Shown here: in pieces, positions 1 to 8,690 of the stretch
Position numbering within the stretch: the stretch's first letter is position 1
Layout of the letters: each line of letters begins with the position of its first letter
Source: Arcobacter_B sp049472135
GTDB taxonomy: Bacteria > Campylobacterota > Campylobacteria > Campylobacterales > Arcobacteraceae
NCBI RefSeq assembly: GCF_049472135.1
Contig: NZ_JBMOVV010000001.1
Coordinates: 310,001 to 374,000, forward strand
Reading direction: 5' to 3'
DNA: 64,000 nt
Program-made: the position numbers and the translations under genes
The notes under the pieces: model-generated
Seen by the model: the letters and a program-made list of their open reading frames with translations, nothing else
What the model was told of the DNA's origin: nothing
The model's database searches: none

Positions 1-850
1 CAAATACAGTTATCTTATGAAAAAGCCTGGATATTATTATTCTGAAAAAGATATTGTAAGTGAAATATGTGATACTTTAGATATTAAAAAAGGTTGTAGG
101 TTTCCTATAACATATATCATGGAAGCAGCTGACGATATTTCTTATTTAAACGCAGATATGGAAGATGCAGTTGATAAAGGTATATTAAAATTTGAAGATA
201 TTTATAGACTTATAAAAGAGCATTGTGAGAAAATAGGGGAGACATATTTACATGATTTAGTTGAAGGCTTTTATAAAAAAGCAAAAGAGAATGAAGATGA
301 ACCTTATCAATTCAATCTTTTCTTAACACTAACAAGAGCAAAATTAACACATGCACTTGTTGAGCATGTATCAGATATTTATGTGCAAAACCATGAAAAG
401 ATATTTAATGGGGAGTTTAATGACGCTTTATTGGAGTTTGACAAAGATAGTAAATATACAAAAGCTATAAATATTTTACAAGAAATATCAATCAAATATA
501 TTTATAGTAACAAAGATAAACAAACTTTAGAGCTAAAAGGACATAAGATACTAAGCTCCTTACTTGATATATATACACCTATACTTAAACTATCAAGCGA
601 AGAGTTTTATGAGTTGATTTCAGATAAAAATATTTCATGTTTTATTTCACAGCGGTTAGTAAAACGGTTATCATCAAAACATATAGTTGCCTATAAAAAT
701 AGTTTAGATGCTATAAAAAGTGATAAAAATAGTACTAAATATAAGCTAGAAGAGTGGTATTTACGGGCTAGACTGCTTATAGATTATATTTCTGGAATGA
801 CAGATGACTTTGCACTAGATGAGTATAAAACATTAAATGCTTTAAAATAA
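1..850 (+). CDS. dgt: Deoxyguanosinetriphosphate triphosphohydrolase (dGTPase), 3' part
   Basis: This is the C-terminal part of a dGTPase, the HD-superfamily enzyme that hydrolyses dGTP to deoxyguanosine and triphosphate and helps balance dNTP pools in the cytoplasm. The frame is open to the left edge, so the N-terminal half with the first HD metal ligands lies outside the window. Visible family signatures are the KPGYYYSE segment, TYIMEAADDISYLNADMEDA, and near the end LLIDYISGMTDDFALDEYKTL. An ATG at 17 is internal and is not the real start. The gene ends 50 bases before the putative sRNA promoter. The family assignment is confident; the subgroup cannot be judged from this half. Confidence 0.88.
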   Translation, partial: KYSYLMKKPGYYYSEKDIVSEICDTLDIKKGCRFPITYIMEAADDISYLNADMEDAVDKGILKFEDIYRLIKEHCEKIGETYLHDLVEGFYKKAKENEDEPYQFNLFLTLTRAKLTHALVEHVSDIYVQNHEKIFNGEFNDALLEFDKDSKYTKAINILQEISIKYIYSNKDKQTLELKGHKILSSLLDIYTPILKLSSEEFYELISDKNISCFISQRLVKRLSSKHIVAYKNSLDAIKSDKNSTKYKLEEWYLRARLLIDYISGMTDDFALDEYKTLNALK

Positions 851-856
851 CTAACC

Positions 857-894
857 ACTTTTAAGTTACTTTTAAGTTAAAAAGATGTTATAAT
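857..894 (+). promoter_or_regulatory. Putative operator (11-bp tandem direct repeat) and -10 box
   Basis: Two perfect, directly adjacent copies of ACTTTTAAGTT occupy 857-867 and 868-878. A consensus TATAAT -10 box follows at 889-894. The 11-bp period puts both copies on the same face of the helix, and each copy contains ACTT-TT-AAGT dyad symmetry. This is the arrangement seen for activators of the OmpR/PhoB type bound next to RNA polymerase. That a regulator binds here is inference. The predicted start is near 901 and would drive the small transcript ending at about 1076. Confidence 0.5.
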
Positions 895-900
895 TACTTT

Positions 901-1076
901 ATCCAAAGCAATATGGAGGTGCTAATGACGAAGGATTATCATTCTTAGTATTGTTGTAACAAACTTAAAATAATAAAAATTCACTACACAGTGATTAAGA
1001 TAAACAAAGACTGTTTATTCTTAAACTTGATACTTAAAAAGGGAAAAGAGGTTCGCGAACTCTTTTCCCTTTTTTT
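901..1076 (+). ncRNA. Putative small RNA with a 7-codon ORF and strong terminator
   Basis: A transcript of about 175 nt is predicted between the -10 box at 889-894 and the terminator at 1036-1076. It contains a GGAGGT Shine-Dalgarno (915-920) and a tiny ORF at 925-948 encoding MTKDYHS. Two hairpins follow: TCACT/AGTGA with loop ACAC (981-994), and AAGATAAACA paired with TGTTTATTCTT (997-1022, one bulged T). The next gene has its own AT-rich promoter region downstream of the terminator, so this is a self-contained unit. It could be a trans-acting sRNA, a dual-function RNA with a micro-ORF, or a leader left by an ancestral operon. It does not match 6S, tmRNA or SRP RNA by eye. Confidence 0.5.
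1036..1076 (+). terminator. Strong intrinsic terminator of the putative sRNA
   Basis: A GGGAAAAGA stem (1041-1049) pairs with TCTTTTCCC (1061-1069), capped by the palindrome GTTCGCGAAC (1051-1060). It is flanked by five A residues on the left and a T run (1070-1076) on the right. Confidence 0.88.
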
Positions 1077-1167
1077 ATGCAAAAACTATTTTAATTTGAT
1101 ACCTTTTTGACATATAATATAATTATAATCTGTTATAATTGATTATAAATAAAAAAGGTTTCTTATA

Positions 1168-2925
1168 ATGAATGAAAATAATATCAAGAAATTAATAATA
1201 TCTATTCCTATTTTTGGTGTTATTTTAACAGCCTTTTTTTTAACTAACATATCAATTAATCAGCTTGAAACCTATTTTGAAAAAGAGAAGAATAAGTTAA
1301 TTCAAGAAGAGAAGATTAAACTAAAGAATCAAATAAAATCAAGAGTTTTAAATACAATTAATTTATTAGAAAAATCCTATGAACAAATCAATTTAAATGA
1401 AAAAAAAGAGATTAAAAGTACTGTTGATATAGCATATAAAATTATTGAAAAGGTATATTTAGAAAATAAAGGTTTATCGAAATCTAAAATAATAGAAAAA
1501 ATAAAAGAGGATTTAGAATATATAACTTTTTATAAAAACAAAGTTGGCTACTATTTTTTGTTTGACTATAATGGTACTTCACTTATGCACCCTCATAATG
1601 GAAAATATGAAGGTAAGAACTTCTTAATTCTTGATGATTTAGCTGCTCAAGATACAATACATCGTTTTTTAACTTTTTTAAAACATAAAGATGAAGGGTT
1701 TTTATCATGGAAATGGTTTAAACCAAATGAATCAATAACTAAAGAAAAAATCGGTTACCTTAAAAAATTTAAGCCTTTAGATGTTTTTGTTGGTAGTGCA
1801 AAATACGAAGAGGATATATACTTCTCAACAATGAAAAAGTTACAGGAACTGCTTAATATTATAAGCTTTGATAATCAAGGTTATATTTTTGCTTTTGATT
1901 ATACAGGAGTTACTATTTCACATGCACAAAAAAGTTTGTTAGGAAAAAATAGATGGCATTTAAACTTAGATGGGAAGTATGTAATTCAAGATATTGTTAA
2001 TGCTGCAAAAAATGATGAAGGTTCTTTTATTGAATATGTGGCTTCTTTCAATCCTATGACAAATAATCCTGCTTCTAAAATATCTTTTGTAAAAAGCTTT
2101 GATAAGTTTGATTGGGCAATTGGTACAGGTGTTTATACAAGTTATATTGATAAGAAGATAGAAATAAAACAAAAAGAACTAGAAAAAGAGTTAGAAGAGA
2201 TGATTGATAAAGTAATCATCTTTTCAGCTGCGATTACTTTTCTAGTGGTAACTATTTTATATTTTTTAATTAATAGAGCTAATAGCATAATTCAAAAATA
2301 TAAAAACAGTTTAAAATTTTTAAATGAGAACTTAGAAATAAAAGTAAAAAAAAGAACTAAAGAGCTAGAAGATTCACAAGAAGTATTAAAACAAATGGCA
2401 CAAAAAGATTTTTTAACTAATTTATTTAATAGAAGATATTTAAATTCTGCCTATGAGACTTTAATGCAACTTTCAATAAGAAACAATGAACCTTTTTGTT
2501 TAATATTGATTGATATAGATAAATTTAAAAATATCAATGATACATATGGACATGATATTGGAGATGAAGTTTTAGTTCAATTATCAAATATTTTAGTTTC
2601 TCAATTTAGAAAAAGTGACATTATTGCAAGAATAGGTGGTGAAGAGTTTGTAATCTTATTTCCTAAAACAAAACTTGATTCAGCATATAAAATAAGTGAA
2701 GCTTTAAGGGAAAAAGTAGATAATACTGAGTTTAAAATCGCAGATATTACAATAAACTTTACTATAAGTGTTGGACTTACAATTTTTGATAAATATGAAG
2801 ATAAGAAACTAAGTTCGGTTTTAAAAAGAGCAGATTGTGCCTTATATGAAGCAAAAAGAAAAGGTAGAAATAAAGTTGTAGTATATAAGCAAAAGGAAGA
2901 GAATGAAGATAGTTATAGCACCTGA
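1168..2925 (+). CDS. Membrane diguanylate cyclase with double Cache sensor and GGDEF domain
   Basis: Predicted inner-membrane enzyme making cyclic di-GMP from two GTP in response to a periplasmic ligand. Residues about 8-30 form the first membrane segment. A periplasmic region carries two Cache-like repeats, each with the G-Y-x-F-x-F-D-Y pattern (about residues 126-134 and 238-246) ending in IGTGVYTSY. A second membrane segment lies near 347-370, followed by a short coiled coil and the GGDEF domain. The active loop is GGEEF at 490-494, and RKSD five residues upstream is an intact RxxD inhibitory site. There is no EAL domain. SD AAAAGG lies 9 nt before the ATG. The end overlaps the glycerate kinase start by 23 nt, so the two genes are probably cotranscribed. 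The ligand is unknown. Confidence 0.9.
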   Translation: MNENNIKKLIISIPIFGVILTAFFLTNISINQLETYFEKEKNKLIQEEKIKLKNQIKSRVLNTINLLEKSYEQINLNEKKEIKSTVDIAYKIIEKVYLENKGLSKSKIIEKIKEDLEYITFYKNKVGYYFLFDYNGTSLMHPHNGKYEGKNFLILDDLAAQDTIHRFLTFLKHKDEGFLSWKWFKPNESITKEKIGYLKKFKPLDVFVGSAKYEEDIYFSTMKKLQELLNIISFDNQGYIFAFDYTGVTISHAQKSLLGKNRWHLNLDGKYVIQDIVNAAKNDEGSFIEYVASFNPMTNNPASKISFVKSFDKFDWAIGTGVYTSYIDKKIEIKQKELEKELEEMIDKVIIFSAAITFLVVTILYFLINRANSIIQKYKNSLKFLNENLEIKVKKRTKELEDSQEVLKQMAQKDFLTNLFNRRYLNSAYETLMQLSIRNNEPFCLILIDIDKFKNINDTYGHDIGDEVLVQLSNILVSQFRKSDIIARIGGEEFVILFPKTKLDSAYKISEALREKVDNTEFKIADITINFTISVGLTIFDKYEDKKLSSVLKRADCALYEAKRKGRNKVVVYKQKEENEDSYST

Positions 2926-4033
2926 TTCTTATAAAGAAACATTAAAGGCTAGTGAAGTTGCAGATATAATAGAAAGTGGCTTTAAAAAGGTTTTTAAAGA
3001 CGCAAGTTTTTGCAAAGTCCCATTGGCTGATGGTGGAGAAGGAACAGCAGAAGCTTTAAAAGATGCTACAGATGGACAAGAGTTTAAATGTGAGGTTTTA
3101 GATCCTTTAGAAAGAAAGATAAAAACTTCGTATGTGAAATTAGGAAATAGTAATATTGCTGTAATTGAAATGGCAAAAGCAAGTGGATTAGAACTATTAT
3201 CACAAGATGAGAAAAATCCTTTAGAAACTACTACTTATGGAGTAGGACAATTAATCAAAGATGCTTTTGAAAATGGTATATCAAAATTTATTTTAGGTTT
3301 AGGTGGAAGTGCTACAAATGATTGTGGAATAGGAATGCTTCAAGCTTTAGGTGTAAAGTTTTTTGATAAAGATAATCGAGAGTTACCAATAATTAAAGCA
3401 AAATATATAGATAAAATTGTTTCTTTTGATATAAAAGCTTTAGAAAAGTATAAGAATATAAGTATCGAAGTTGCTTGTGATGTAAAAAACCCTTTATGTG
3501 GTCAAAATGGTGCATCTTTTGTTTTTGGTAAACAAAAAGGTGCAGATGATGAAACAATTAAATTTCTTGATAAAAGTTTAGAAAAGTTTGCAGATTTATG
3601 TGAATTAAAATTTGGTATTAAAACAAAAGAGATAGAAGGAACAGGTGCCGCAGGTGGTTTAGGATTTGCTTTGGTTACTTTTTTTAATGCCAAGTTAAAA
3701 AGTGGAATCGATATTGTTATTGAAAATGTTGGTCTAGAAAAAGAGATTAAAGATGCTACTTTCGTTATAACAGGTGAGGGCAAAATAGATAGTCAAACAA
3801 TTTATGGTAAAACACCTATTGGTGTGGCAAAACTTGCAAAAAAATATGATAAAAAAGTTATTGCAATAGCAGGCTGTACTTCAAAAGGCTATGAGCTTGT
3901 ATATGAGTATGGAATAGATGCTGTTTTTGATGTAACACCAATTTCAATGGATTTTGAAACTATTAAAAAAGAGGCCAAATATAATTTAGAACAAACAGCT
4001 TATAATATAGCAAAAGTTTTAAAAATGAATTAA
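2903..4033 (+). CDS. Glycerate kinase (GK type II family)
   Basis: 376 residues, full length for the GarK/GlxK-type family that phosphorylates D-glycerate (2-phosphoglycerate is the usual product) in glycerate and glyoxylate metabolism. It begins with IAPDSYKETLKASEVA and PLADGGEGTAEAL. GLGGSATNDCGIGMLQALG (about 132-150), GTGAAGGLGFA (about 247-257) and TGEGKIDSQT (about 290-299) are family hallmarks. The start lies inside the end of the diguanylate cyclase gene, with GGAAGAG as SD. The reason for coupling to a c-di-GMP enzyme is not obvious and may be mere proximity. An intrinsic terminator follows at once. Confidence 0.93.
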   Translation: MKIVIAPDSYKETLKASEVADIIESGFKKVFKDASFCKVPLADGGEGTAEALKDATDGQEFKCEVLDPLERKIKTSYVKLGNSNIAVIEMAKASGLELLSQDEKNPLETTTYGVGQLIKDAFENGISKFILGLGGSATNDCGIGMLQALGVKFFDKDNRELPIIKAKYIDKIVSFDIKALEKYKNISIEVACDVKNPLCGQNGASFVFGKQKGADDETIKFLDKSLEKFADLCELKFGIKTKEIEGTGAAGGLGFALVTFFNAKLKSGIDIVIENVGLEKEIKDATFVITGEGKIDSQTIYGKTPIGVAKLAKKYDKKVIAIAGCTSKGYELVYEYGIDAVFDVTPISMDFETIKKEAKYNLEQTAYNIAKVLKMN

Positions 4034-4058
4034 TTAAAGGCAGAGAACTGCCTTTAAT
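4033..4058. terminator. Bidirectional terminator between convergent genes
   Basis: A perfect 11-bp stem, ATTAAAGGCAG (4033-4043) and CTGCCTTTAAT (4048-4058), closes an AGAA loop. T/A-rich flanks on each side let it serve both the glycerate kinase gene and the convergent symporter gene. Confidence 0.85.
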
Positions 4059-4060
4059 TT

Positions 4061-5398
4061 TTAAGCAAGTATTCCTAATTTGTTTAGGAAAAGAATGATA
4101 ATTGCAATAGGTACAATGTATCTAATTAAGATGAACCATATATTAAATACAGTCTCATTTGTATGTCTTGTAAACTTCTCTTTTAACATTTGTTTATCAA
4201 CAAAGTAACCTAAGAAAATACAAGTCATAATTGCTGCTAATGGCATCATAATAGATGAAGTCATAAAGTCCATCCAATCAAAGGCATTTTTACCAAAGAA
4301 TGTAAGTTCTGCACCATAAGCTTTAGACATAGAAAGTAATGCAACGATTCCTAATCCATAAAAAATTGAACCACAAATTATTGTTGCTTTTTTTCTTGAG
4401 TAACCAAATCTTTCAATAAAGAATTTAAGTGATGGTTCTATCATTGATACAGCAGAAGTAATACCTGCAAATATTAATGCAATAAAGAAAGAAATAGCAA
4501 TAACTTGACCTAATAGTCCCCATCCTGAGAAAATCACTGGTAATGAAATAAATACAAGTCCTGGTCCAGCAGCACTTGGAGCACCAGCTTCAAAAAGGAA
4601 AGAGAAGATAATAAGTCCTGCAACAATTGCAATAGTAGTATCAACAACAGCAACATAAAATGAAGATTTTACAAAGTTTGCTTCTTTAGGTAAAGATGCA
4701 GAATAAGTCATAATCGTACCAACACCAAGTGACAATGTAAAGAAAGCTTGTCCTAATGCTGCTAACAGTGCATCTGAATTGATTTTACTAAAATCTGGAG
4801 TAAACATAAATGATACTGCTTGTGAAAATGAATCAAGTGTTAATGCATAGATTAATAAACCAGCTAAGATTAATCCTAAAAGAGGCATTAAAATTAAATT
4901 GATTCTTTCAATTCCCGCTTTTACACCTTTTAATACAATGAAAATTACACTTGCTGCAATTAAAGTATGATAAACTATAAGGTTACCAATATCATCACTA
5001 ATTAGCTTTTCAAAAGCTGCACCAGCTACACTAGCTTCAGTAGGTAGGGTAGAGAAAGATGTGAATACATAATCTAAAATCCATCCTAATACAACAGAGT
5101 AAAAAGATAAGATTAAAAGACCACTGATAATCATAAATCCAGCAAATTTCCAATTTTCATTTTTTGACTTAGAAGTCTTTACGAAAGAAGTTGCTACATC
5201 TGATTGTGCATTTTGTCCTATAACTGCTTCTGCTAAGAATACAGTTAAACCAATAAAAAGAATTGCTAGAAGGTATACTAGTACAAAAGCACCACCTCCA
5301 TACTCTCCTGTTACATATGGAAATTTCCAAATATTTCCAAGACCAACAGCTGAACCCGCAGCTGCTAGAATAAATCCTATTCTAGAAAATTTGTTCAA
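4061..5398 (-). CDS. Sodium-dependent transporter of the neurotransmitter:sodium symporter (NSS) family
   Basis: 445-residue polytopic inner-membrane protein of the LeuT/MhsT class, which couples Na+ entry to uptake of amino acids or related amines. The N-terminus has the diagnostic TM1 motif GLGNIWKFPYVTGEYGGGAF (about 21-40) with its unwound glycine region. Further hydrophobic segments give about 11-12 membrane helices, the usual bacterial size. The gene stands alone: about 100 nt separate it from the exonuclease gene on the same strand, and it has its own terminator. The substrate cannot be read from the sequence. Confidence 0.92.
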   Translation of the reverse strand: MNKFSRIGFILAAAGSAVGLGNIWKFPYVTGEYGGGAFVLVYLLAILFIGLTVFLAEAVIGQNAQSDVATSFVKTSKSKNENWKFAGFMIISGLLILSFYSVVLGWILDYVFTSFSTLPTEASVAGAAFEKLISDDIGNLIVYHTLIAASVIFIVLKGVKAGIERINLILMPLLGLILAGLLIYALTLDSFSQAVSFMFTPDFSKINSDALLAALGQAFFTLSLGVGTIMTYSASLPKEANFVKSSFYVAVVDTTIAIVAGLIIFSFLFEAGAPSAAGPGLVFISLPVIFSGWGLLGQVIAISFFIALIFAGITSAVSMIEPSLKFFIERFGYSRKKATIICGSIFYGLGIVALLSMSKAYGAELTFFGKNAFDWMDFMTSSIMMPLAAIMTCIFLGYFVDKQMLKEKFTRHTNETVFNIWFILIRYIVPIAIIILFLNKLGILA

Positions 5399-5498
5399 GC
5401 TAAACCTTTAAAAAAATTTTCCGTAATTATAGTGAAATTAAATGAAACTTAAATGAAATTAACACAAAATATATAAAAAATCTAGGTTTTATGGAGTT

Positions 5499-6251
5499 TT
5501 AGTATGTTTCATTACTTCCTAAAACTTTGTCTAGTGTATATTTTAAATCTTCATCAAGATCCATATTTGTTCTCATCCAGTTTAGGTAACCAGCATCTTC
5601 TTTTGCTACTTCTGCAATATCTTTACCCTTATGTTTTCCAAATTTAAAAGTTTTGATAAACACAGGTGTTTTTGTAAGTTCTACTAATTTTTCCATTGGG
5701 TTGTAATCAGGATAAACTTCTCTACATTTACCAACTAACTTAGTTAAGAAAAGCTTCATTACTAATACATCACCAATTGCATCATGAGCTTTAATAGTTA
5801 TATTATGTTTAGCTGCTTCTGCTTCTTCTGTTTTATAAAGTTCTAATGCATATCTTAAATATTGTAATCTATGGTATGGCATTTGTGGGAATAAATGCTT
5901 TGCACATCTTAAAGTATCTATTATTTTATATTGATTTACAAATCCTTCTTTTTCAATCATACCCATATCAAAAGCAATATTATGTGCAATTAGGTAGTTT
6001 TCGTGAGAGTTTAACTCTTCTAGTCTTTTATAAAAAGTTGTTTGTGTTGCTTTTGGTTTACCTACTATTAGGTTAGGAGTAATATTATGAACTTCCATTG
6101 CTTCAAGTTTTATTTCTACATCACTATGACAAAACTCATCATAAGCTTCAATCTTTCCTGTTTGGTCAACAATCATAGCTCCAAATTGAATTACTCTATC
6201 TTCTTCTTGGTTTCCTGTAGTTTCTGTATCAAATAGTACATAGTGTGGCAT
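5499..6251 (-). CDS. DEDDh 3'-5' exonuclease, exonuclease X-like
   Basis: 250 residues with a DnaQ-type exonuclease fold. Exo I is FDTETTG (D7/E9 region), Exo II contains AHNIAFDMGM, and Exo III is AHDAIGDVLVM with the catalytic His and last Asp. The C-terminal part, FGKHKGKDIAEVAKEDAGYLNWM, is the small domain found after the nuclease in ExoX-type proteins. It probably degrades DNA 3' ends in repair. It lies 78 nt downstream of queA, with a modest hairpin between, so it may be the distal gene of the tatBC-queA transcript or a separate unit. An RNA substrate is possible in this superfamily. Confidence 0.85.
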   Translation of the reverse strand: MPHYVLFDTETTGNQEEDRVIQFGAMIVDQTGKIEAYDEFCHSDVEIKLEAMEVHNITPNLIVGKPKATQTTFYKRLEELNSHENYLIAHNIAFDMGMIEKEGFVNQYKIIDTLRCAKHLFPQMPYHRLQYLRYALELYKTEEAEAAKHNITIKAHDAIGDVLVMKLFLTKLVGKCREVYPDYNPMEKLVELTKTPVFIKTFKFGKHKGKDIAEVAKEDAGYLNWMRTNMDLDEDLKYTLDKVLGSNETY

Positions 6252-6301
6252 AATTTTATTCCTTTAATTTATAGTATTTAAATAGATTTGTATTTTAAAG
6301 A

Positions 6302-6320
6302 GTAGGCTTTAAGAGCCTAC
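6302..6320 (-). terminator. Weak hairpin after queA
   Basis: GTAGGCT (6302-6308) and AGCCTAC (6314-6320) form a 7-bp stem with a 5-nt loop. On the minus strand it is followed by TCTTTAAAA, a poor T-tract, so termination is probably partial. Confidence 0.4.
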
Positions 6321-6329
6321 AGTTATTTG

Positions 6330-7352
6330 TTATATGATTAACATACCATCACCATAAGAGTAAAATCTATATTTTTCTTTTATGGCTGTATTATATATTT
6401 CAAGTGTTTTTTCTAAACCTAAAAAAGATGCTATTAGCATTATAAGAGTAGATTTAGGTAGATGAAAATTTGTAAGTAAGTGATTAACTTTGATTGGTTC
6501 ATTTGCAGGATTTAAGAATAAATCACATTCACCTTGAATTTTATTTGTTCTAGCATAATACTCAACAGTTCTAGTAACAGTAGTTCCAACTGCTAAAACA
6601 TTTTTTGCTTCATCTAAAGCTTTTTTAGCATCACTTCCTATCTCAAAATATTCACTGTGCATAGGATGTTCTAAAATATCATCAGCATCAACAGGTTTAA
6701 ATGTTCCTGCTCCTACATGTAAAGTAAGATAGTTTACAGGAAATTTGTTATTGATTTTTTCCAATAATTCTTCTGTAAAGTGAAGTGAAGCTGTAGGAGC
6801 TGCTACTGCTCCATAATTTTTAGCAAATAGAGTTTGATAATCTTTTTCATCTTCTTCATTATCATCTCTGTTCATATAAGGTGGTAAAGGCAGATGGCCA
6901 ATTTCATTAAGTATTTCAACTAACTCTAAAAAGTCAATCTTTTCACCATTCTTAGTAAATTGTACCACTCTGCTTCCATCTTCATTTAATTCAATTACTT
7001 TTGCTTGTAAATCTTTGTCAAAAAATATTTCTGTTCCAACTTTTACTCTACCTCTTGTCATTACAAGGTATCTATCCATAAATAAAGGTTTATTTAAAAG
7101 TAATTCTATTTTTCCACCAGACTCTTTTTTCCCATATATTCTTGCTTTTATAACTTTTGTATCATTTAAAAATACAGAAATATCATCAGGTAAAAAGTCC
7201 ATGAGATTTTTAAAAGTTGTGTGAGTAATAGTGTCAGTTTTTCTATTATAAACTAAAAGCCTAGCAGAGTCTGCTGGGCTTACTGGTTTTGTTGCTATGA
7301 GTTCATTTGGTAGGTTATAGTCATAGCTTGAAGTTTTTAATGGATCAAGCAT
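6330..7352 (-). CDS. queA: S-adenosylmethionine:tRNA ribosyltransferase-isomerase
   Basis: 340 residues, the normal length for QueA. The enzyme transfers and isomerises the ribosyl part of SAM onto preQ1 in the wobble position of GUN-anticodon tRNAs, making epoxyqueuosine. Hallmarks are the N-terminal YNLPNELIATKP and SARLLV, then HVGAGTFKPV, TVTRTVEYYA, and near the end LTNFHLPKSTLIMLIASF. It starts 5 nt after the tatC stop and is clearly part of the tatB-tatC-queA unit. Confidence 0.97.
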   Translation of the reverse strand: MLDPLKTSSYDYNLPNELIATKPVSPADSARLLVYNRKTDTITHTTFKNLMDFLPDDISVFLNDTKVIKARIYGKKESGGKIELLLNKPLFMDRYLVMTRGRVKVGTEIFFDKDLQAKVIELNEDGSRVVQFTKNGEKIDFLELVEILNEIGHLPLPPYMNRDDNEEDEKDYQTLFAKNYGAVAAPTASLHFTEELLEKINNKFPVNYLTLHVGAGTFKPVDADDILEHPMHSEYFEIGSDAKKALDEAKNVLAVGTTVTRTVEYYARTNKIQGECDLFLNPANEPIKVNHLLTNFHLPKSTLIMLIASFLGLEKTLEIYNTAIKEKYRFYSYGDGMLII

Positions 7353-7357
7353 AGATT

Positions 7358-8089
7358 TTACTCTTCCTCCTCTTCTTCTTTTGGTGCAGGGTTAAATATT
7401 TTTGCAATATAAATTGATACCCCATATAATAAAATTAATGGTCCAGCCATTAAGAATTGTGTTAATACATCAGGTGGTGTTAATAATGATGCTAAAATAA
7501 AAATAAGTACAACTGCATATTTAAAGAAGTCTTTTAACATCTTATCATCAACAAGACCAATTTTCGCTAGGAAGAATGTAATTACAGGTAATTCAAATGC
7601 AACACCAAATCCAAATAGTAGTTTTGTAAAGAAACCTACATACTTACCAATACTAGGAAGTACTGTAACAACAGCAGAACCGAAGTTAACTAAGAACTCA
7701 AATCCATATGGTACTACTACATAGTAAGCAAATGATGCACCAACAAGGAACATTAAAGTGGCAAAAAATACAAATGGTACTACTAGTTTTTTCTCATGGT
7801 CATATAAACCTGGAGCTAAAAATAACCACATTTGCCAAAATATTACTGGTAATGATAATAAGAAACCTGAAAAGAATGCAACTTTTAATGCTGTAAAGAA
7901 AGTCTCTTGAATTTCAACTGCTACCATTTGAGAATTAGGTGGTAATACAGCCTCAACTGGAACCATCATCCAACCAAGAATTGGCTCATAAAAGAAAAAA
8001 CAAATAAAGAACATTGCAATTAAGCATGCCCCAGATACCATTAATCTTTTTCTAAGATCCGCAATATGCGGTTTTAAATCATCTAGCAT
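7358..8089 (-). CDS. tatC: Twin-arginine translocase subunit TatC
   Basis: 243 residues with six predicted membrane helices. TatC is the core of the Tat receptor and recognises RR signal peptides of folded, often cofactor-containing, exported proteins. The cytoplasmic N-terminus LKPHIADLRKRL is the conserved signal-peptide contact region, and PVIFWQMWLFLAPGLY carries the family's first-loop signature. The C-terminus is an acidic tail, KEEEEEE. The start overlaps the tatB stop by one base (TAATG), so the two are translationally coupled. Confidence 0.97.
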   Translation of the reverse strand: MLDDLKPHIADLRKRLMVSGACLIAMFFICFFFYEPILGWMMVPVEAVLPPNSQMVAVEIQETFFTALKVAFFSGFLLSLPVIFWQMWLFLAPGLYDHEKKLVVPFVFFATLMFLVGASFAYYVVVPYGFEFLVNFGSAVVTVLPSIGKYVGFFTKLLFGFGVAFELPVITFFLAKIGLVDDKMLKDFFKYAVVLIFILASLLTPPDVLTQFLMAGPLILLYGVSIYIAKIFNPAPKEEEEEE

Positions 8090-8598
8090 TAAGCATTATC
8101 CTCTTTTTTTTCATTTTTGAAAGAACTATCTTCAAAATTTACTTTAAATTTATTTGCTGCATTTTGCATAATTTGTTCATTTGATTCTTCAATAGATTTT
8201 TCTTGACTTATCGTCTCATCTTCCTCTTTGTTCTTTTTCTTCTTTTTTTTGAAAGATACTTTTTCTTCTTTTGAAGAGTCTTGATTCTGTTCATCTATTT
8301 TAGGTGTAGATGATAAATCATCATTAATAATACTATTTAATCCTAAATCAACATGATTGTTTAAGTTTACAGAAGATTTTGTATTTTCAATTTGCGCTTT
8401 GAACATTTGCGCTTCTTCTTTCATTTCTTTAAGGTTCAATTCACTATCAAGTGTTGTTTTTGCTTCTTCTACACCTGACTTGAACTTCTTAATAAATTTT
8501 GCTATTTCTACCATCGCAGTTGGTAGCTTATCAGGCCCTAATGCTATAATTGCAACTACTGCAATAAGCATGATCTCCATAAAACCCATTCCAAACAT
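8089..8598 (-). CDS. tatB: Sec-independent translocase subunit TatB
   Basis: 169 residues. One N-terminal membrane helix (MGFMEIMLIAVVAIIALGP) is followed by the Gly-Pro hinge, an amphipathic helix (KLPTAMVEIAKFIKKFKSG), and a long charged, lysine- and glutamate-rich tail. This layout and the position directly before tatC favour TatB over TatA. No tatA is present in the window, so a TatA must be encoded elsewhere. The divergent dnaJ-like gene starts about 90 nt away. Confidence 0.93.
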   Translation of the reverse strand: MFGMGFMEIMLIAVVAIIALGPDKLPTAMVEIAKFIKKFKSGVEEAKTTLDSELNLKEMKEEAQMFKAQIENTKSSVNLNNHVDLGLNSIINDDLSSTPKIDEQNQDSSKEEKVSFKKKKKKNKEEDETISQEKSIEESNEQIMQNAANKFKVNFEDSSFKNEKKEDNA

Positions 8599-8690
8599 AA
8601 TATAACTCCAGTGTATATTTAAAGGTTAAGATTTTAACTAAAATTTGATAAAATCTAGCAAAATAGTCGTATTTAATTAAAAGGATAATG

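Noticed and set aside
1036..1076. tRNA-like GGTTCGCGAAC element
   Set aside because: It is the loop of a terminator hairpin; no acceptor or anticodon stem can be drawn around it.
3502..3783. Long minus-strand ORF inside glycerate kinase
   Set aside because: Shadow of a conserved plus-strand gene; similar antisense frames lie within tatC, aroE, malic enzyme and the chemoreceptor genes.
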